The notes under the pieces: generated by a model
The model's database searches: none
Told to the model about the DNA's origin: nothing
The model's input: the letters and a program-made list of their open reading frames with translations, nothing else
In this document: positions 1 to 6,096 of the stretch, in pieces
Numbering within the stretch: the stretch's first letter is position 1
How the letters are laid out: each line of letters starts with the position of its first letter
Source of the DNA: JBBSHE01 sp038253325
GTDB lineage: Bacteria > Actinomycetota > Actinomycetes > Propionibacteriales > Nocardioidaceae
Direction: 5' to 3'
DNA length: 10,709 nt
NCBI GenBank assembly: GCA_038253325.1
Contig: JBBSHE010000071.1
Span: 1-10,709, forward strand
Program-made: the position numbers and the translations under genes

Positions 1-380
1 GACCCCGGCGAGCTCATCACGTTGAGTGCGGTGATCTCGCGGCCACTCAGCCAGCCGCGGTTGTGGGCTGCCAGCAGGTTGTTCTTGGCGAGGATCTCCT
101 GCTCCAGAACCACGGTCTCTGTCACATCCGAAGAGTCCCGTGGTTCGTGAGCGTGGTCGTGGTCCACGGGGTGCGGGTGATGCCCGTGGTCGTGCCCGTG
201 GTCGTGCTCGTGCCCGTGCCCGTGGTCGTGCCCGTGCCCGTGGTCGTGCCCGTGCCCGTGGTCGTGCCCGTGCCCGTGCCCGTGCTCGTGCTCGTGTTCG
301 TGTTCGTGGTCCCGGTCAGCATCCGGCAACGTGGTGACCCGGGTTCCGCTGTCGTCGCTGCACCCGCACGTACTGCACAT
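1..380 (-). CDS. hypB: HypB, hydrogenase nickel incorporation GTPase (N-terminal part, cut by window edge)
   Basis: HypB is a cytoplasmic GTPase that stores and delivers nickel to the large subunit of [NiFe] hydrogenase, working with HypA. The visible 126 residues begin with the CxxCGC motif (Cys2, Cys5, Cys7) known as a high-affinity nickel site in E. coli HypB. A histidine-rich segment follows (residues 25-78, 27 His, of which 22 alternate strictly with Glu, Gly or Asp at residues 25-67). The start of the GTPase domain comes next, with LLAAHNRGWLSG and then LNVMSSPG, the beginning of the SPGSGKT P-loop. The window ends inside the P-loop, so the catalytic domain is not seen. The ATG lies 3 nt after the hypA stop codon, so the two genes are surely cotranscribed; the ribosome binding site would fall in the weakly purine-rich end of hypA. 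Very long His tracts are known in HypB of some bacteria and are taken as nickel storage. Identification is secure. Confidence 0.95.
   Translation of the reverse strand, partial: MCSTCGCSDDSGTRVTTLPDADRDHEHEHEHEHGHGHGHDHGHGHDHGHGHDHGHGHEHDHGHDHGHHPHPVDHDHAHEPRDSSDVTETVVLEQEILAKNNLLAAHNRGWLSGREITALNVMSSPG
180..308. repeat. Hexanucleotide/18-bp repeat encoding the HypB His-X tract
   Basis: On the plus strand the segment is a run of 6-bp units such as GTGCCC, GTGGTC and GTGCTC. Between 225 and 278 three identical 18-bp copies (two GTGCCC-type units plus one GTGGTC-type unit) stand head to tail. Read on the minus strand it encodes alternating His with Gly, Asp or Glu. The near-identity of the codons (His is CAC in all but one case) suggests growth by replication slippage. 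Open frames on the opposite strand here (Val-Pro or Arg-Ala repeats) are by-products of the repeat, not genes. Confidence 0.9.
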
Positions 381-383
381 CTG

Positions 384-713
384 TCACACCACTTCCACTG
401 AGCTGACCAGGAGCTCCCGGCCGGACTTGACCTCGACGTCGGCGCTGCCGCAGTCGCAGAGCAGGATGGGATCCGAGACCGCGAAGTCGCTGCCGCAGGT
501 ACGGCAGGATGCGCGACCCGCGGGTTCTTCGATCTCGAGATCTGCCCCCTCGAGAGCCGTCCCGGCGGTGACCAGGTCGAAGCAGAAACGCATCGCGTCC
601 GGTACGACCCCGGACAACCGGCCGACCTTCAGTCGCACGGTCGTGACCTTTCGTTGCCCGGTTCGGTCGAGCACGGCGTCGACGACGCTCTGGGTGATCG
701 CAAGCTCGTGCAT
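384..713 (-). CDS. hypA: HypA, hydrogenase maturation nickel metallochaperone
   Basis: HypA binds nickel and a structural zinc and passes nickel, with HypB, to the [NiFe] hydrogenase precursor. The 109-residue length fits the family. The N-terminal Met-His-Glu holds the nickel-binding His2. The zinc loop has Cys70 and Cys73 (CRTCG), then Cys86 and Cys88 (LLCDCGS), followed by the conserved ADVEV..SGREL..SSVEV tail. The second pair is C-x-C where the textbook HypA has C-x2-C. The start is chosen at the ATG at 713 because it gives the obligatory MHE N-terminus and has AGGAG at 723-719, five bases upstream; the frame stays open for 38 more codons, but these are not HypA-like. The stop codon is 3 nt before hypB, so hypA-hypB form an operon running out of the window. 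The 97-bp gap upstream, to the CGNR gene, shows no clear promoter to me. Confidence 0.95.
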   Translation of the reverse strand: MHELAITQSVVDAVLDRTGQRKVTTVRLKVGRLSGVVPDAMRFCFDLVTAGTALEGADLEIEEPAGRASCRTCGSDFAVSDPILLCDCGSADVEVKSGRELLVSSVEVV

Positions 714-810
714 CGACGCTCCTGTCCGTGGATCACGGTACGGCCCGCGGTTCGTACGCACAACGGGCGCTGAAGCCGCAGCCCGAGGCGGTGCGGTTCG
801 GCGACTGCCC

Positions 811-1443
811 TCATCTCTTGCGGGCATGCCGCGCTTGGTACGCCCGCACCTTGGCGCGGTTGCCGCACGAGCTCATGCTGCACCACCGCCGCTTGCCGCG
901 GGTGTCGATGAACAACCAGCCGCAGCCGTCGCCCGGACAGGCCTTCACATCGGTCACGTCGTCGGACGTCAGCAGCTCTCCCGCGCTCTGTGCCACCGCG
1001 AGGAGTGGCATCGTCAGCCCGGTGGAGAACGGGAGCTCCCAGATCGCGACACCCTCGGGCCCGGGACGCAGACGCGCAGCCGCCGCGGCTTCGGTCAGCC
1101 GAGCCGACACGCGCCCCAGCGCGACCGGGTCACCGGTGTCGATTGCTGCGGAGTGGACGAGTGTCCGAAGCAGCCGCGCCGCGGCAAGCTCGCTGTTCGC
1201 CGCCTCGATGTCGCGCCTGGCGGCGCGCCGGAGGCGGACGACGTCGCGGGGTGAGATCAGCTCGACGTAGCCGGCCCACACCGCGAAGGTGTCGTACGTC
1301 GTCAGCCACTCGCGGCGGGGGTTGCGCCGTTCCCGCGGGACATGCCGCTCGGACCAGCCGGCCCAGGTGTTGCAGAAGTCGAGCGCAGGGTGACCACCGA
1401 TTCGCTTCGGCAGGTACGTCCCGTCGACGACTACCCAGTGCAT
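811..1443 (-). CDS. ABATE/CGNR zinc-finger protein, probable transcription regulator
   Basis: This 210-residue protein has the two-part layout of the ABATE-CGNR family. The N-terminal stress-related ABATE region includes the GGHPALDFCNTWAG signature at about residues 16-29. The middle is helical and rich in Arg and Ala. The C-terminal treble-clef zinc finger has Cys169, Cys174, Cys188 and Cys193, the last within the diagnostic CGNR at 193-196, followed by a basic tail. Members are common in actinobacteria and are regarded as DNA-binding regulators; few have known targets. The ATG at 1443 has no Shine-Dalgarno sequence, but CACAAT ends six bases before it, which could be a -10 box of a leaderless transcript (no good -35). 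The gene is divergent from the secreted-protein gene at 1531 and lies 97 bp upstream of hypA on the same strand, so a link to either neighbour is possible but unproven. Family assignment is firm; the target is unknown. Confidence 0.9.
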   Translation of the reverse strand: MHWVVVDGTYLPKRIGGHPALDFCNTWAGWSERHVPRERRNPRREWLTTYDTFAVWAGYVELISPRDVVRLRRAARRDIEAANSELAAARLLRTLVHSAAIDTGDPVALGRVSARLTEAAAAARLRPGPEGVAIWELPFSTGLTMPLLAVAQSAGELLTSDDVTDVKACPGDGCGWLFIDTRGKRRWCSMSSCGNRAKVRAYQARHARKR

Positions 1444-1488
1444 CGAACGATTGTGTCTTGATTCGTGATCTACGACGGTGATTGCGTA

Positions 1489-1518
1489 CTAACCATTGGA
1501 AAGTAGTCAACTGGTTAG
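1489..1518. promoter_or_regulatory. Inverted repeat CTAACCA-N16-TGGTTAG in a divergent promoter region
   Basis: CTAACCA (1489-1495) and TGGTTAG (1512-1518) are perfect 7-bp inverted arms. With the next four inner bases the match is 9 of 11. The right arm runs into the AGGAG ribosome binding site (1517-1521) of the secreted-protein gene. In the 87-bp gap between two divergent genes this looks like an operator or a ribosome-site-masking hairpin. The neighbouring CGNR protein is one candidate binder, by position only. Confidence 0.4.
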
Positions 1519-1530
1519 GAGTGGATTCAG

Positions 1531-2139
1531 ATGAGAAGGACAGTCGGAGCGATCGTGGCAGCGGTAGGAGTGGCCGCGCTCGTTGGGTCGGGCACGGCGG
1601 CGGCGGTGCCACAGCACGACGGTGCGGACCGAGGCTCGAGTGTCGCGTCCAGGGCCGGGACAGCGAAGTCTCACACCCGATGGACGAGGTACCACCAAGC
1701 CGACTTCTCATATGCCGCCGGCGAGGCATGCTCGTTCGGCGTACATGCGAAGGTCGTACGTGACCGGGAGTACTACAAGAACGTCGCTTTCTACTCTGAC
1801 GGCACGGTCAAGATCCAGCTCTTCAAGGGCCCGTTGGTCGTCAACTACAAGAACGATGCCACCGGCAAGACGATCCGCAAGAACCTCAGTGGTAGGGCGT
1901 TCGAAGAGTTCAACCCTGATGGGTCGTTCTCCTCGATCACGGTCCAGAGCGGGCACTTCGGCACATCGCTTCCCGCCGGAAGCCAGCCGGCGAAGGGGCT
2001 CTACCGCGTCGGCGGGCGCTGGTCATCGCTGACGATCAACCCGGACGGGACGCGCACGGTGGTGCTCGGGCCGCACGGAACGATCGAGAACCTGTGCGTA
2101 GAGCTCGCTGCCGCGAAGGCGTCCCAGGCCGCGTCTTGA
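1531..2139 (+). CDS. Secreted protein of unknown function
   Basis: I do not recognise a family. The 202-residue product starts with a clear signal peptide: MRRT, a hydrophobic core (residues 5-19), then GTAAA followed by VPQ, with predicted cleavage after about residue 25. The next 25 residues look like a flexible Ser/Ala/Gly linker. Residues 55-190 are rich in alternating aromatic and beta-branched residues with two similar turns, NPDGSFSSITV and NPDGTRTVVLG, which suggests a small beta-sheet domain with repeated hairpins. The mature part has just two cysteines, Cys67 and Cys189, near the two ends of this domain, so a single clamp-like disulfide is likely. No transmembrane segment or sorting signal follows, so the protein is probably released or loosely wall-associated. 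The start is supported by AGGAG at 1517-1521, nine bases before the ATG. It is expressed divergently from the CGNR gene and does not look related to the catabolic cluster downstream. Confidence 0.8.
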   Translation: MRRTVGAIVAAVGVAALVGSGTAAAVPQHDGADRGSSVASRAGTAKSHTRWTRYHQADFSYAAGEACSFGVHAKVVRDREYYKNVAFYSDGTVKIQLFKGPLVVNYKNDATGKTIRKNLSGRAFEEFNPDGSFSSITVQSGHFGTSLPAGSQPAKGLYRVGGRWSSLTINPDGTRTVVLGPHGTIENLCVELAAAKASQAAS

Positions 2140-2172
2140 TGACGGAGTAGGACCTAGTACGGCGCCAGTCGT

Positions 2173-2178
2173 TACGCT
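2173..2178 (+). promoter_or_regulatory. Likely -10 box (TACGCT) for a leaderless transcript of the SDR gene
   Basis: TACGCT fits the actinobacterial TANNNT -10 pattern and ends six bases before the GTG at 2185, the spacing expected when transcription starts on the start codon itself. There is no Shine-Dalgarno-like sequence before the GTG. No convincing -35 box is seen. Confidence 0.45.
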
Positions 2179-2184
2179 CAACCG

Positions 2185-2946
2185 GTGCCACTCGATGAAC
2201 GGATCGCCGTCGTCACGGGGGCAGGTCGAGGAATCGGCCGCTCGGTTGCGGTGACACTCAGCCGGTCCGGCTTCCGGGTCGTGCTCACCGCGCGTGACGT
2301 GGGTCAGCTGGAAGCGACGGCTGCGGCATGCCCAGCCGCCACGATGGTCGTGGCGGCCGACATCACCGCACCGGACGCACCGGACCGGTTGTTCGACGAT
2401 GTGGAAACATCCTGGGGGCCGGTGGACGTCCTGGTTGCGAACGCGGGTGGCGCGGCGTCCGGCCGGGTGGACAAGATCAGCGACGCCGAGTGGCAGCGAA
2501 TGCTCGACCTCAACCTCACGTCACCGTTCCGCTGTCTTCGGCGGGTACTGCCGGGTATGCGCGAGCGGCGTTTCGGACGCGTCGTCGTCGTCGCATCGGT
2601 CGCGTCGAAGGTCGGCGAGCCGTACATCGCCGCGTACACGGCGAGCAAGCACGGCGTGCTCGGCCTGGTCCGCTCCGCCGCTGCGGAGGTGGCGAGGACC
2701 GGTGTGACGGTGAACGCCGTGTGTCCCGGATATGTGGACACTCCGATGACGGACAACTCGGTGTCCGAGATCGCACACCGGACCGGTTGGAGCGAAACCG
2801 ATGCGCGGAGCTTCCTCGCGAACAAGCAACCGACCGGTCGGCTGGTCGCTCCGGAGGAGGTCGCGGCCGCCGTGCTGTTCTGTGTGGAGAACGGATCGGT
2901 CAACGGCCAGGGTCTCAACGTCGACGGCGGAGCGAACCAGTCGTGA
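2185..2946 (+). CDS. SDR-family NAD(P)-dependent oxidoreductase (probable hydroxyacyl-CoA/cyclic ketone dehydrogenase)
   Basis: A classical short-chain dehydrogenase of 253 residues. The cofactor site TGAGRGIG is at 11-18, NAG at 86-88, the active-site Asn110, Ser138, Tyr151 and Lys155 (YTASK) are all present, the PGYVDTPM segment is at 181-188, and the C-terminal GLNVDGG is typical. These residues show an active oxidoreductase but not its substrate. It lies 28 bp upstream of the Rid-family gene on the same strand, and is in a cluster with an anthraniloyl-CoA hydroxylase/reductase. A plausible role is oxidation or reduction of the 5-oxo/5-hydroxy group or of a 3-hydroxyacyl-CoA formed after ring opening. 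The start is taken at GTG 2185, giving PLDERIAVVTGAG directly before the Rossmann fold and matching the leaderless promoter. Enzyme class is certain; the step is inferred. Confidence 0.93.
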   Translation: MPLDERIAVVTGAGRGIGRSVAVTLSRSGFRVVLTARDVGQLEATAAACPAATMVVAADITAPDAPDRLFDDVETSWGPVDVLVANAGGAASGRVDKISDAEWQRMLDLNLTSPFRCLRRVLPGMRERRFGRVVVVASVASKVGEPYIAAYTASKHGVLGLVRSAAAEVARTGVTVNAVCPGYVDTPMTDNSVSEIAHRTGWSETDARSFLANKQPTGRLVAPEEVAAAVLFCVENGSVNGQGLNVDGGANQS

Positions 2947-2974
2947 CCAGCCCTTCCGACGCAGCGGTCGACAG

Positions 2975-3367
2975 ATGAGCGTCGAGCGAGTCAACCCCGA
3001 CGGTCTGGCAACGCCGCACGGGTTCAGCCATGCGGTCGTCGCCGATGGACGGGTCGTGTGCATGGCCGGCCAGACCGCCATGGACGCCGACGGACGTATC
3101 GTCGACGGAGGGATCATCGAGCAGTTCCAGCAGGCGCTCTCGAATCTGCTCACGGCGCTCGAGGCGGCCGGCGGCCGACCGGACCAGCTGGTGAGCCTGA
3201 CTGTGTACATCGTCGACATCGACGACTATCAGGCGAACGCACGGCCCATCCGGGACGTGTGGCGCCGGCTGGCCGGGGATGACTACCCGGCGATCGCAGC
3301 AGTTGGGGTATCTCGGCTGTGGGACGCAGATGCGGTGGTCGAGGTGCAGGGAATTGCCGTCATCTGA
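2975..3367 (+). CDS. Rid (YjgF/YER057c/UK114) family protein, possible enamine/imine hydrolase
   Basis: 130 residues with the fold signature of the Rid family: VVCMAGQTAMDADGRIVDGG at 28-46, QFQQALSNLLTALEAAGG at 50-67, VSLTVYIVDIDDY at 73-85 and VEVQGIAVI at the end. Rid proteins are small cytosolic trimers; archetypal RidA hydrolyses reactive enamines and imines such as 2-aminoacrylate. In E. coli RidA the segment FPARSCVEVARL carries Arg105, which binds the substrate carboxylate; here the aligned segment is YPAIAAVGVSRL, so Ile107 replaces it. This is therefore not an archetypal RidA. A substrate whose carboxyl is tied up as a CoA thioester would not need that arginine. The next-door hydroxylase/reductase is expected to make exactly such an enamine, so a dedicated deaminase role is attractive but inferred. 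It is the second gene of an SDR-rid unit; its last 8 bp overlap the 3' end of the convergent regulator gene. Confidence 0.9.
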   Translation: MSVERVNPDGLATPHGFSHAVVADGRVVCMAGQTAMDADGRIVDGGIIEQFQQALSNLLTALEAAGGRPDQLVSLTVYIVDIDDYQANARPIRDVWRRLAGDDYPAIAAVGVSRLWDADAVVEVQGIAVI

Positions 3368-4202
3368 CCTCGTCGACGAACGTATGCGCCGGTCCGCCGA
3401 GACGATCGCGTAGCGCGAAGAACAGGTCCGCGGCCCGTGTCCCGTTCCAGTCCCTCGGAAGCAGGTCGGCCGGAAGTCCGGGATCGAGAAACGGCAGCCG
3501 CCGCCAGCTGGTCAGCGTGCGCACATAGTCGGCAAACGCCTCACCGTTGTCGAGCGAGCGGCGCCGCCGCCATCTGCTCAGCACCGGCCCGTTCGAACGC
3601 AGGAAGTCCGAATACGACCGCTGGAGCCCGTCGATGTCCCACCACCGCCGGACCAGGTCGGGCACGTGACCGAACGCGAGATAGTCGGCGTGGAACAGGT
3701 CGACGTAGGCCTCGAGCCGCTCGCGCCGCAGGACCTCGCGGGTCTCGTCCTCGAGGTGGGCCGGCGCGATCCAGACTCCCGCCGCCACGGTGCCGAACCC
3801 CAACCAGGTGAGCCGTGACCGCAACGTGTGTCGTCTGCTGCGCTCCGACTCGGGAACGCTGAACACGGCCAGCAGCCAGCCTCCGCCGGGCTGTGTGTCT
3901 GGCCGCTCGAAGATCCGCCGGTCGCCCTCAGCCAGGATCGCGCGCGCCGCGGACGACAGGACGTACCCGGCGACGCCGTCGACCCGCGCTGCCTCGACGA
4001 TCCCCCGTCGTTTCAGCCGCGAGATCGACGAGCGCACGGCCGCCTCGTCGACCTCGAGCTCGCCCAGCAGGCGGATCAAGGACGCGACACTCATCCACCC
4101 CCGCTCGTCTCGGGCATAGAGCCCGTAGATCGTGACGATGAGGGACCGCGGCTGGACTGCCGCCGCCTGCGTCGTCGCGGGCTCGGTCGGCACCGGCGAC
4201 AC
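3360..4202 (-). CDS. PaaX-family transcriptional regulator
   Basis: About 280 residues, matching the PaaX family. The N-terminal winged helix is at about residues 18-80 (PRSLIVTIYGLY, then SVASLIRLLGELEVDEAAVRSSISRLKRRGIV). The central and C-terminal parts carry the family hallmarks WLLAVFSVPESERSRRHTLRSRL, GVWIAPAHL, LFHADYLAFG and RRWWDIDGLQRSYSDFL. E. coli PaaX represses phenylacetate genes and is released by phenylacetyl-CoA; this homologue sits inside an aryl-CoA cluster, divergent from the CoA ligase and convergent with the Rid gene, so it probably senses an aryl-CoA such as 2-aminobenzoyl-CoA. The frame is open further upstream, without a credible start. I chose GTG at 4202; GTG at 4193, preceded by AAGG, is an alternative and would remove three residues. 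A short dyad, GACAC-N4-GTGTC, overlaps the start, which would suit autoregulation. Confidence 0.9.
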   Translation of the reverse strand: MSPVPTEPATTQAAAVQPRSLIVTIYGLYARDERGWMSVASLIRLLGELEVDEAAVRSSISRLKRRGIVEAARVDGVAGYVLSSAARAILAEGDRRIFERPDTQPGGGWLLAVFSVPESERSRRHTLRSRLTWLGFGTVAAGVWIAPAHLEDETREVLRRERLEAYVDLFHADYLAFGHVPDLVRRWWDIDGLQRSYSDFLRSNGPVLSRWRRRRSLDNGEAFADYVRTLTSWRRLPFLDPGLPADLLPRDWNGTRAADLFFALRDRLGGPAHTFVDEVR

Positions 4203-4211
4203 CTTAGTGTC
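4198..4211. promoter_or_regulatory. Short dyad GACAC-CTTA-GTGTC overlapping the paaX-like start
   Basis: Five-base perfect inverted arms around a 4-base spacer, lying across the start codon of the PaaX-like gene in the divergent region with the CoA ligase. The same GTGTC/GACAC words end both arms of the large inverted repeat before the hydroxylase gene at 8156-8213, though in the opposite arrangement. It could be a binding site for the local regulator; five-base arms also arise by chance, so support is weak. Confidence 0.25.
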
Positions 4212-4337
4212 CGGCGTTACGCGGGATGACAACGGCCTGGTCGCCGGGGCTTCGGCGTGCGTACGATTGGCTGCGTCATTTGCCGGGGAGGGCCGATGGG
4301 CTTGCGGGCGGCAGGACGATATTGGTCGGAGGACCTG

Positions 4338-5960
4338 ATGGAGCTCACGACGTCGGTCCATGTCGACACGTTCTGTCGGGATCATCTGCCAGCGCCCGAC
4401 GCTTGGCCCGACTTGCTGTTCGACCTCCCCGAGCTCCGGTATCCGGAACGGCTGAACTGCGCGTACGAGCTGTCGGACCGGATGGTCGAGCGGGGATTCG
4501 GCGATCGCCTGTGCCTGCTCTCGCCCGAGGCAAGCCCCTGGACGTACGCCGACGTCGACCGTGTCTCCAACCAGATCGCTCAGGTGCTGGTCTCGCGGCT
4601 CTCCGTCGTTCCCGGCAACCGGGTGTTGCTGCGTGGACCCAACAATCCTTGGCTGGTGGCATGCTGGCTGGCGGTCCTGAAGGCCGGAGCCGTCGTGGTG
4701 ACCACGATGCCGCTACTGCGACCCGGCGAGCTCAGCACGGTTCACGAGATCGCCAGGATCGACATCGCCCTCTGTGACCATCGTTTTCTCGACGACCTCC
4801 AAGCGGTCGACCTCGGCGGGACGCCGACCGTTGCCTATGGGGGCGGCGGCGATGACGACCTGGTCAGGCTGGCGACCGGACAGAGCGGTGAGTTCACCGT
4901 CGTCGACACGGCCGCCGACGACGTTGCGTTGCTCGCGTTCACCTCGGGTACGACGGGCCGGCCGAAGGCCACGATGCACTTCCATCGCGACGTGCTCGCG
5001 AATGCCGACACGTTCTCTGCCCACGTGCTGCGACCCACACCCGACGACGTGTTCACCGGTACGCCACCGCTTGCCTTCACGTTCGGTCTGGGTGGTCTCG
5101 TGGTCTTTCCGCTCCGAATCGGAGCGTCGACACTCGTGATCGAGAGGGCGACGCCGGACGAGCTCGCCGATCACATCGCCGCGCGTCGGGTGACGATCTG
5201 CTTCACGGCTCCGACGGCGTACCGGGCGATGCTCGCCGCCGGCCGGACCGAGCGGCTCGGCACCCTGCGCCGCTGTGTGTCCGCCGGCGAACACCTCCCA
5301 ATCGGGACCTGGCATGCATTTGCCGACGCGACGGGCGTCCGGATCATCGACGGCATCGGCTCGACAGAAATGCTGCACATCTTCATCTCTGCGGCCGACG
5401 ACGACATCCGCCCCGGGTCGACCGGTGTGCCGGTGCCCGGCTTCCGGGCATGCGTACTGGACGCGAGGGGCAACGAGGTCCCTCGCGGAGAGATCGGGCG
5501 GTTGGCGGTCAAGGGGCCGACCGGTTGTCGTTACCTCGACGACCAGCGCCAGTCGGCGTACGTCCAGCACGGGTGGAACATCACGGGTGACACGTTCCGT
5601 CAGGACGAGGACGGGTACTTCTGGTACGAGGCGCGAAGCGACGACATGATCATCTCGTCCGGCTACAACATCGCCGGCCCTGAGGTCGAGGAGGCGGTGC
5701 TCGTCCATCCCGACGTCTCCGAGTGCGCGGTGGTCGGCGTTCCGGACGAGGCCCGCGGACAGCTCGTCAAGGCGTTCGTTGTGCTGGCACCCGGAGTGGT
5801 GGGCGACGACGCGAAGGCGTCCGAGCTGAAGGATTCCGTGAAGCAGCAGATCGCACCGTACAAGTACCCGCGCGCCGTCGAGTTCGTCGAGGCGTTGCCT
5901 CGGACGAGCACCGGCAAGCTCCAGCGCTTCCGCTTGCGGGCCGACGCGCGCCGGGTGTGA
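4338..5960 (+). CDS. 2-aminobenzoate/benzoate-type CoA ligase (AMP-forming)
   Basis: A 540-residue acyl-adenylating enzyme that would activate an aromatic acid to its CoA thioester using ATP. Motifs in order: N-terminal HVDTFCRDHLPAP and DLPELRYPERLNCA typical of 2-aminobenzoate-CoA ligases; PGNRVLLRGPNNPWLVACWLAVLKAGAV at 92-119; P-loop TSGTTGRPK at 202-210; LAFTFGLGGLVVFPLRIGAS at 245-264; GIGSTEMLHIF at 339-349; TGD at 416-418; SSGYNIAGPEVEEA at 440-453; and the C-terminal catalytic Lys527 in TSTGK. All catalytic motifs are intact. I chose ATG 4338 because GGAGG (4328-4332) stands five bases upstream and the protein then begins like its relatives; the frame is open to a GTG at 4257. Benzoate, salicylate and anthranilate ligases are hard to separate by eye; the neighbouring fusion hydroxylase and Rid protein favour anthranilate. 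It supplies the substrate for the gene at 8253. Confidence 0.92.
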   Translation: MELTTSVHVDTFCRDHLPAPDAWPDLLFDLPELRYPERLNCAYELSDRMVERGFGDRLCLLSPEASPWTYADVDRVSNQIAQVLVSRLSVVPGNRVLLRGPNNPWLVACWLAVLKAGAVVVTTMPLLRPGELSTVHEIARIDIALCDHRFLDDLQAVDLGGTPTVAYGGGGDDDLVRLATGQSGEFTVVDTAADDVALLAFTSGTTGRPKATMHFHRDVLANADTFSAHVLRPTPDDVFTGTPPLAFTFGLGGLVVFPLRIGASTLVIERATPDELADHIAARRVTICFTAPTAYRAMLAAGRTERLGTLRRCVSAGEHLPIGTWHAFADATGVRIIDGIGSTEMLHIFISAADDDIRPGSTGVPVPGFRACVLDARGNEVPRGEIGRLAVKGPTGCRYLDDQRQSAYVQHGWNITGDTFRQDEDGYFWYEARSDDMIISSGYNIAGPEVEEAVLVHPDVSECAVVGVPDEARGQLVKAFVVLAPGVVGDDAKASELKDSVKQQIAPYKYPRAVEFVEALPRTSTGKLQRFRLRADARRV

Positions 5961-5964
5961 ACAT

Positions 5965-6034
5965 CGGCGCAGCGGCTGGGAGTTCGCGTGGTACTCCTCG
6001 AGGCGGCGCAATGGCTGGGAGTTCGCGTGGTACT
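5965..6034. repeat. Direct repeat, two ~31-bp copies with 39-bp period
   Basis: Copy 1 is 5965-5995 and copy 2 is 6004-6034. Each has CGGCGCA, two variable bases, then an identical 22-base stretch beginning GGCTGGGAGTTCGCG; 29 of 31 positions agree. The repeats lie just after the CoA ligase stop, between convergent genes. The core GGCTGGGAGTTCG recurs in inverted form in the 15-bp repeats next to it. Confidence 0.85.
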
Positions 6035-6057
6035 ACCTCTCGAACGCCCAGCCGTTG
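6009..6057. terminator. Long hairpin between convergent genes, possible bidirectional terminator
   Basis: CAATGGCTGGGAGTTCG (6009-6025) can pair with CGAACGCCCAGCCGTTG (6041-6057) as a 17-position stem with one A/G mismatch and one G-U pair, around a 15-base loop that itself contains GGTA-C-TACC. It is formed by one direct-repeat copy and one inverted 15-bp unit. Position between the ligase stop (5960) and the oppositely oriented dehydrogenase stop (6097) suits transcription termination from both sides. No T-run follows, which is usual for actinobacteria. Confidence 0.5.
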
Positions 6058-6086
6058 AACGCCCAGCCGTTGAAAGCCCAGCCGTT
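6042..6086. repeat. Three tandem 15-bp repeats (GAACGCCCAGCCGTT)
   Basis: Units are at 6042-6056, 6057-6071 and 6072-6086. The first two are identical and the third has one change (C to A at 6075). Each is close to the reverse complement of the core of the direct repeats at 5965-6034. On the minus strand one frame would read NGWAF three times, but I see no gene using it. The array is too short and lacks spacers, so it is not CRISPR. Confidence 0.85.
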
Positions 6087-6096
6087 GGCTCTCCGG

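Noticed and set aside
63..401. Open frames with Val-Pro or Arg-Ala repeats on the plus strand
   Set aside because: They are the opposite-strand reading of the hypB His-X repeat; hypB itself has clear family motifs.
331..1254. 307-codon plus-strand frame over hypA and the CGNR gene
   Set aside because: Translation is low-complexity Arg/Ala-rich with no motif, while the minus strand encodes two clear families.
4203..4385. Longer N-terminus for the PaaX-like protein
   Set aside because: The extra 61 residues overlap the divergent promoter region and the ligase start, are Pro/Ala/Arg-rich and unlike the family.
4713..6011. 432-codon open frame on the minus strand
   Set aside because: Lies antisense to the CoA ligase, whose motifs are intact; long antisense frames are expected in GC-rich DNA.
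6042..6086. Possible CRISPR array
   Set aside because: Units of 15 bp are directly adjacent with no spacers and no cas genes nearby.
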